Source: Desulfurococcales archaeon (GTDB taxonomy: Archaea > Thermoproteota > Thermoprotei_A > CAZTBM01 > SZUA-1508). From it: a stretch of 17,686 bases of DNA. Under the pieces are notes generated by a model. That model worked only from the letters and a program-made list of their open reading frames with translations, made no database searches and was not told the DNA's origin. Shown here in pieces: positions 14,249 to 17,686 of the stretch; the first letter of the stretch is position 1, and every line of letters begins with the position of its first letter. Where the stretch lies: contig DQVH01000125.1 of NCBI GenBank assembly GCA_015661855.1, positions 1-17,686 on the forward strand, written 5' to 3'. The translations under genes were made by a program, and so were the position numbers.

Positions 14249-15859
14249 ATGAACTACACTATATCAATACATTTAGGGTTAACATCAATTATACCTGCTG
14301 CCTTCGCCTTCAGCCTACCATTAATAGGTAGAATTACTAAAAGTAGACTTGTAGGTACAATATATTTTATGGTAGCTACTTTCCTAACATTCCTAGTTAA
14401 CACTATCGTATTTTATCAAGTACACATATACGATACTATTGTAGTTTACCCATTTGGTGGTTGGCCTCCACCACTAGGAGTAGTTTATGTAGCTGATAAG
14501 ACTAGTACACTAATGGGATTTACTATATCACTATCAATATTTATTCTATCACTTTATATACATTGGTATACTAGACATATGGATAACTATCTACTCATGT
14601 ATACTCTGGTATTAATACTTGAAGCTGGCTTTATGGGCTTTCTATATACAAGTGATGTATTTAACATATATGTTATGCTTGAAGTAATAGGTTTAGCAAC
14701 ATACCCTCTTGTAGCATTTTATAGTTATAGGTGGAAGGCTCTCGCTGCATCAGCTAGATATGCTATACTAGCTGCTATAATAACTGTTCTCTACTTTCTT
14801 GCAACAATACTATTATATGCTGTAGCTGGGACACTCAATATGGGTTGTTTAGCTGTTAAGGTAAGGAGTATTAGTTTATGTCAGCATAGTGATCCATTCT
14901 TTGGAGGTGGAGTTAATGGACCATTATTCTACTTTGTATTCTACCTAGCAATGGCCATTTGGACATCATTTCTCATATCAGCACTATTTCCAAACCACTT
15001 CTGGCTACCAGATGCACACTCTGAAGCACCCTCACCTATTAGTGCTCTACTATCTGGACTAGCTATAAATATGGGAGTATACTTTTTCCTAAGAATAGTG
15101 TATACTGTATACAATGATGGTTTATTTACACACGAGCTAGGTAATGTAATGTTTATAACGCTTACTCTTGCATCAATAGCTACAATCTATGGAGCATTAA
15201 TGATGGGATTTGAGGATGATGTAAAAAGAATACTAGCTTACAGTACTATAATGAACACAGGCTTTATATACATGGGTGTAAGTCTTGGTACAGTACTCGG
15301 TGTTACAGCTGGACTATACCATATGTTAAACCATGCTATCGGTAAAATACTTGCATTTACAGCTATAGGGGTATTCGTTAGAAGGTATAGAACTAGAAAT
15401 ATAGAGGCTCTTGAGGGTGCAGGTCACCTATACCCTCTAGCAATGTTTACCCTCATAGCTAGTTTTCTACACCTAATAGGGCTACCTCCATTTGGTGGCT
15501 TCTTTAGTAAAATATTATTATTTCAATCACTTATTGAGGTAGGTAACTATATTGTAGCATGTATACTAATTGTATCTACTGTAGCATCATCATATGGCTA
15601 TTTAAGAGTACTTGAACATCTATGGCATATACCATTCCCAACAGTTATACTGAAGAGGGAGAAACTCTCACTACATACAAAAATAGTATTATTAGTACTA
15701 GTAGCATGGACACTCCTACTAGGATTACTCCAACAAACAGTATACACCATACTAGTTGATACAAGTAGACAACTCATAAATGGCTATAAGGACTATGCTA
15801 TGGCACTCTACATGCTATATAAGTATCTAACGCCAACAGATATACAAGTACCGGAGTAG
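14249..15859 (+). CDS. Antiporter-like membrane subunit (MrpD/MbhH/NuoN-like)
   Basis: A 536-residue multi-spanning protein. It has the canonical helix 5 Glu145 in YVMLEVIGLATYPLVAFYSY, the WLPDAHSEAPSPISALLSG block (252-270), FEDDVKRILAYSTIMNTGF (321-339), Lys366 in NHAIGKILAF, and GLPPFGGFFSK. The Lys expected just before the PxHxWLPdAH block is missing: the stretch is AIWTSFLISALFPNHFWLP, with Ile243 five residues before Pro248 where the family usually has Lys. This is the last gene of the Mrp-like operon, preceded by a GGTG at 14239-14242, 6 bases before the ATG. Function as H+ or Na+ translocating subunit is inferred from family. Whether it is a partner of a hydrogenase, a ferredoxin oxidoreductase or a stand-alone antiporter is open, because no redox subunit is in view. 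Confidence 0.88.
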   Translation: MNYTISIHLGLTSIIPAAFAFSLPLIGRITKSRLVGTIYFMVATFLTFLVNTIVFYQVHIYDTIVVYPFGGWPPPLGVVYVADKTSTLMGFTISLSIFILSLYIHWYTRHMDNYLLMYTLVLILEAGFMGFLYTSDVFNIYVMLEVIGLATYPLVAFYSYRWKALAASARYAILAAIITVLYFLATILLYAVAGTLNMGCLAVKVRSISLCQHSDPFFGGGVNGPLFYFVFYLAMAIWTSFLISALFPNHFWLPDAHSEAPSPISALLSGLAINMGVYFFLRIVYTVYNDGLFTHELGNVMFITLTLASIATIYGALMMGFEDDVKRILAYSTIMNTGFIYMGVSLGTVLGVTAGLYHMLNHAIGKILAFTAIGVFVRRYRTRNIEALEGAGHLYPLAMFTLIASFLHLIGLPPFGGFFSKILLFQSLIEVGNYIVACILIVSTVASSYGYLRVLEHLWHIPFPTVILKREKLSLHTKIVLLVLVAWTLLLGLLQQTVYTILVDTSRQLINGYKDYAMALYMLYKYLTPTDIQVPE

Positions 15860-15928
15860 GAATATACCATATCACCTAGTAAACCGCTATAAGCCTACGA
15901 GTTAATAGTTTACTACACTATTTGGTAT

Positions 15929-17686
15929 TTAGCTTTGTGTAAGTGTAGTTAATATTTTAAGACTACCAATTACAACTGATCTTCTAGTTTTAGTTTTTCT
16001 CTTCCAAGCTCTACAGTCATCTAGGAGTAGTGGTGCAACAATGTGTTCAACGGTAACATCAGCTACAGGACATACCTCTAAACACATTCTACAGCCAGTA
16101 CAGTTAAGTGGATTAACAATTATACCTCTACTATCTATCCTTGTAGATTCTAGTGGACACCAGAGAGAGCATGAACCACAGTTAGTACAGTATAAAGCTC
16201 TATAGTAGACTTTTAGAACGTCTATTGTAACCTCTATAGCGTCTTTTTGAGTTTTACTAGTAACCTCTATTACACCATTCCTATACAATACTATCTCACC
16301 ATTACCTAGTTTAAGTTTTAAACTATTACCGTTATATTCTAGTTTAGTAGAGAATATTGCATACTGTTTGGTAATGTGAGTTAAGTCTATGTTGCTATCA
16401 AGTTTCACTATCAATTTATATTTACCATCCTCGGTTACCACCTGTTTTTTCTCCTTTACTGCTGGCTTTATCCATTTAGAGTAGTATTTTTGCCATTCAA
16501 TTAGTCTATCATAGTGTTTCTTCACAGTACTACTTAGAACCTTCTTTGTCGATGATGGTCCAAGCCATCTCCATAGGCCTAGACGTACCCATACCCGTGG
16601 TAATCCTACCCTTTTAGCCCATTTTAATAGGAATTCCTCCCACCTACTCCATAATTCTGGGTGTATTTCCTCTACTACTTTGAATTCGGCTAGTCTACTA
16701 GCTGGACATAGGTAACAACCTAACCTCTCAAAACCTTTAAAGTATAGAATGTTTGGTTTTAGACCGTGAGAGTATATGTATATCCATTCAGCTAGTTGAC
16801 TCCACTCCTGTATAGGTGACATACTTAGTAGACTTGGAACCCACTTATTCCTCCATACTCTAGGACTTCTAGCTCTATCAAGTGATTCAAATGCTCTCTG
16901 ACCAACAATATTGACTATTTCACCCTTCCACTTAGACATAATGAGTTTAGCTAATGGTACTAGTTTACAAACTTTACAACACCATCTATAATCTCTAGCG
17001 GGAGGGCCTAAGTTAACAACAGATTTCCAGAAAGCATCACCAGCAGATGCAATATTTAGGTTTAAACCATACTTATCTGCAACCTCATACACATTCTCTA
17101 CGGTCTCTGGAAGTTCAAGACCAGTATCATTGAATAATAGTTCTACATCACCTAGTGTTGATAATGTCAAATCTAATGTTACAAGGCTATCTTTACCTCC
17201 AGAGTATGAAACAACAGGTTTCCTGTTAATCTTAGTTGACATAATGTATAGGAATGTTTTAGCTCTAGACTCTAGGTAGTAAAGGTAGTACTCATTAGCT
17301 TTATAGAGGTCACTCATACTAGCAGGTTTACCTGAAGTCTCATGAACCACCTTCACCTTGTAGAGTTTAACTACTCTAAGTCTATTTCCAGAACTAACCC
17401 TTCCTAATCCTACAATATTACCTCTACTATCAAGTATTACTACTTGCTGATTTCTCTCATAACCCCCCTTAAAACTTAAGTATGCTCCCTCTCTAACCTT
17501 CTCACCAGGATTTAACATGTAGGTGGGTACAAGGTTTTCTTGAATAAGTTTTACAGCACCAGCATAGTCTAGTCTAAACCTCCACGTACGTGTTAGTGGG
17601 TTAAAGTAGAGTTTACCTACAAGATTACCGTTAACAAATACCTCTTTAAGATCGTCAAGGTATGTACCCTTATTTAAGAGTATAAA
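15929..17686 (-). CDS. PUA + PP-loop (PAPS reductase family) + 2[4Fe-4S] ferredoxin protein, 5' end beyond window
   Basis: The frame stays open to the window edge, so an ATG at 17518 is internal and the visible part is 585 residues. The visible N-terminus has a strand-rich segment (VFVNGNLVGKLYF). A PUA-like domain follows at about 57-106 (EGAYLSF...NIVGLGRVSS), and then the PP-loop SYSGGKDS (160-167), NDTGLELPET, CCxxC (C236, C237, C240) and CxxC (C324, C327). This matches the CC...CxxC pattern of [4Fe-4S] adenylyl-sulfate reductases. Two ferredoxin clusters follow (C500, 503, 506, 510 and C519, 522, 525, 529). The tail is basic. PUA domains usually bind RNA, so a role in RNA sulfur modification is possible, but assimilatory reduction of an adenylated sulfate is not excluded. 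The family occurs in other archaea and its substrate is not clear to me. Confidence 0.85.
   Translation of the reverse strand, partial: FILLNKGTYLDDLKEVFVNGNLVGKLYFNPLTRTWRFRLDYAGAVKLIQENLVPTYMLNPGEKVREGAYLSFKGGYERNQQVVILDSRGNIVGLGRVSSGNRLRVVKLYKVKVVHETSGKPASMSDLYKANEYYLYYLESRAKTFLYIMSTKINRKPVVSYSGGKDSLVTLDLTLSTLGDVELLFNDTGLELPETVENVYEVADKYGLNLNIASAGDAFWKSVVNLGPPARDYRWCCKVCKLVPLAKLIMSKWKGEIVNIVGQRAFESLDRARSPRVWRNKWVPSLLSMSPIQEWSQLAEWIYIYSHGLKPNILYFKGFERLGCYLCPASRLAEFKVVEEIHPELWSRWEEFLLKWAKRVGLPRVWVRLGLWRWLGPSSTKKVLSSTVKKHYDRLIEWQKYYSKWIKPAVKEKKQVVTEDGKYKLIVKLDSNIDLTHITKQYAIFSTKLEYNGNSLKLKLGNGEIVLYRNGVIEVTSKTQKDAIEVTIDVLKVYYRALYCTNCGSCSLWCPLESTRIDSRGIIVNPLNCTGCRMCLEVCPVADVTVEHIVAPLLLDDCRAWKRKTKTRRSVVIGSLKILTTLTQS

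Noticed and set aside
17516..17518. ATG at 17518 as the start of the PUA/PP-loop gene
   Set aside because: The frame remains open for 56 more codons to the window edge with protein-like sequence, and starting here would begin directly at the PUA domain and drop a plausible upstream domain.

Overview
The window looks like part of the chromosome of a hyperthermophilic crenarchaeon, most likely of the Desulfurococcales type. The pointers are an archaeal PCNA, a crenarchaea-specific RNA polymerase subunit (Rpo13), an Lhr-family helicase, a HerA/VirB4-type membrane ATPase, an Mrp/Mbh-type membrane module, TATA boxes with GGTG/GGAGG ribosome binding sites, GTG and TTG starts, and a strongly AT-rich base composition. 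No tRNA, rRNA, CRISPR array or insertion sequence was recognised.

Left part (1-3466, + strand): one tightly coupled operon. It holds the 3' end of an exported beta-rich protein, then six small proteins (114 to 231 residues). Each is a single N-terminal hydrophobic helix followed by a beta-rich, mostly extracytoplasmic domain. Genes abut or overlap by up to 25 bases. The layout recalls a set of pilin-like or pseudopilin-like subunits of an archaeal type IV pilus or secretion machine; the ATPase and platform protein would lie outside the window.

Middle left (about 3487-5896): a GC-rich island (about 59% G+C over 153 bases by hand count, inside AT-rich DNA) has self-complementary segments and its own TATA-like box on the minus strand. 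It is the best candidate here for an undescribed structured RNA. It is followed by a MIP18/DUF59 protein (Fe-S assembly), a Cys-rich small protein, PCNA, an unrecognised 123-residue protein divergent from PCNA, and Rpo13. This is a replication, transcription and Fe-S housekeeping neighbourhood.

Centre (5973-10826): a membrane-anchored HerA/VirB4-like ATPase (7 predicted membrane helices; CedB of the crenarchaeal DNA import system is a candidate identity) and an Lhr-type helicase are transcribed divergently from one 111-base promoter region.

Right part (11053-15859, + strand): a four-gene Mrp-like ion-transport module. It contains an antiporter-like subunit, a fused MbhE/MrpA-C-terminal plus MnhB protein, an MnhC/NuoK-like protein and a second antiporter-like subunit. 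The E, F and G subunits of Mrp are not present. The two antiporter subunits each deviate at one canonical charged residue. On the minus strand at the right edge is the C-terminal part of a PUA + PP-loop (PAPS-reductase family) + double [4Fe-4S] ferredoxin protein, whose frame stays open beyond the window end.
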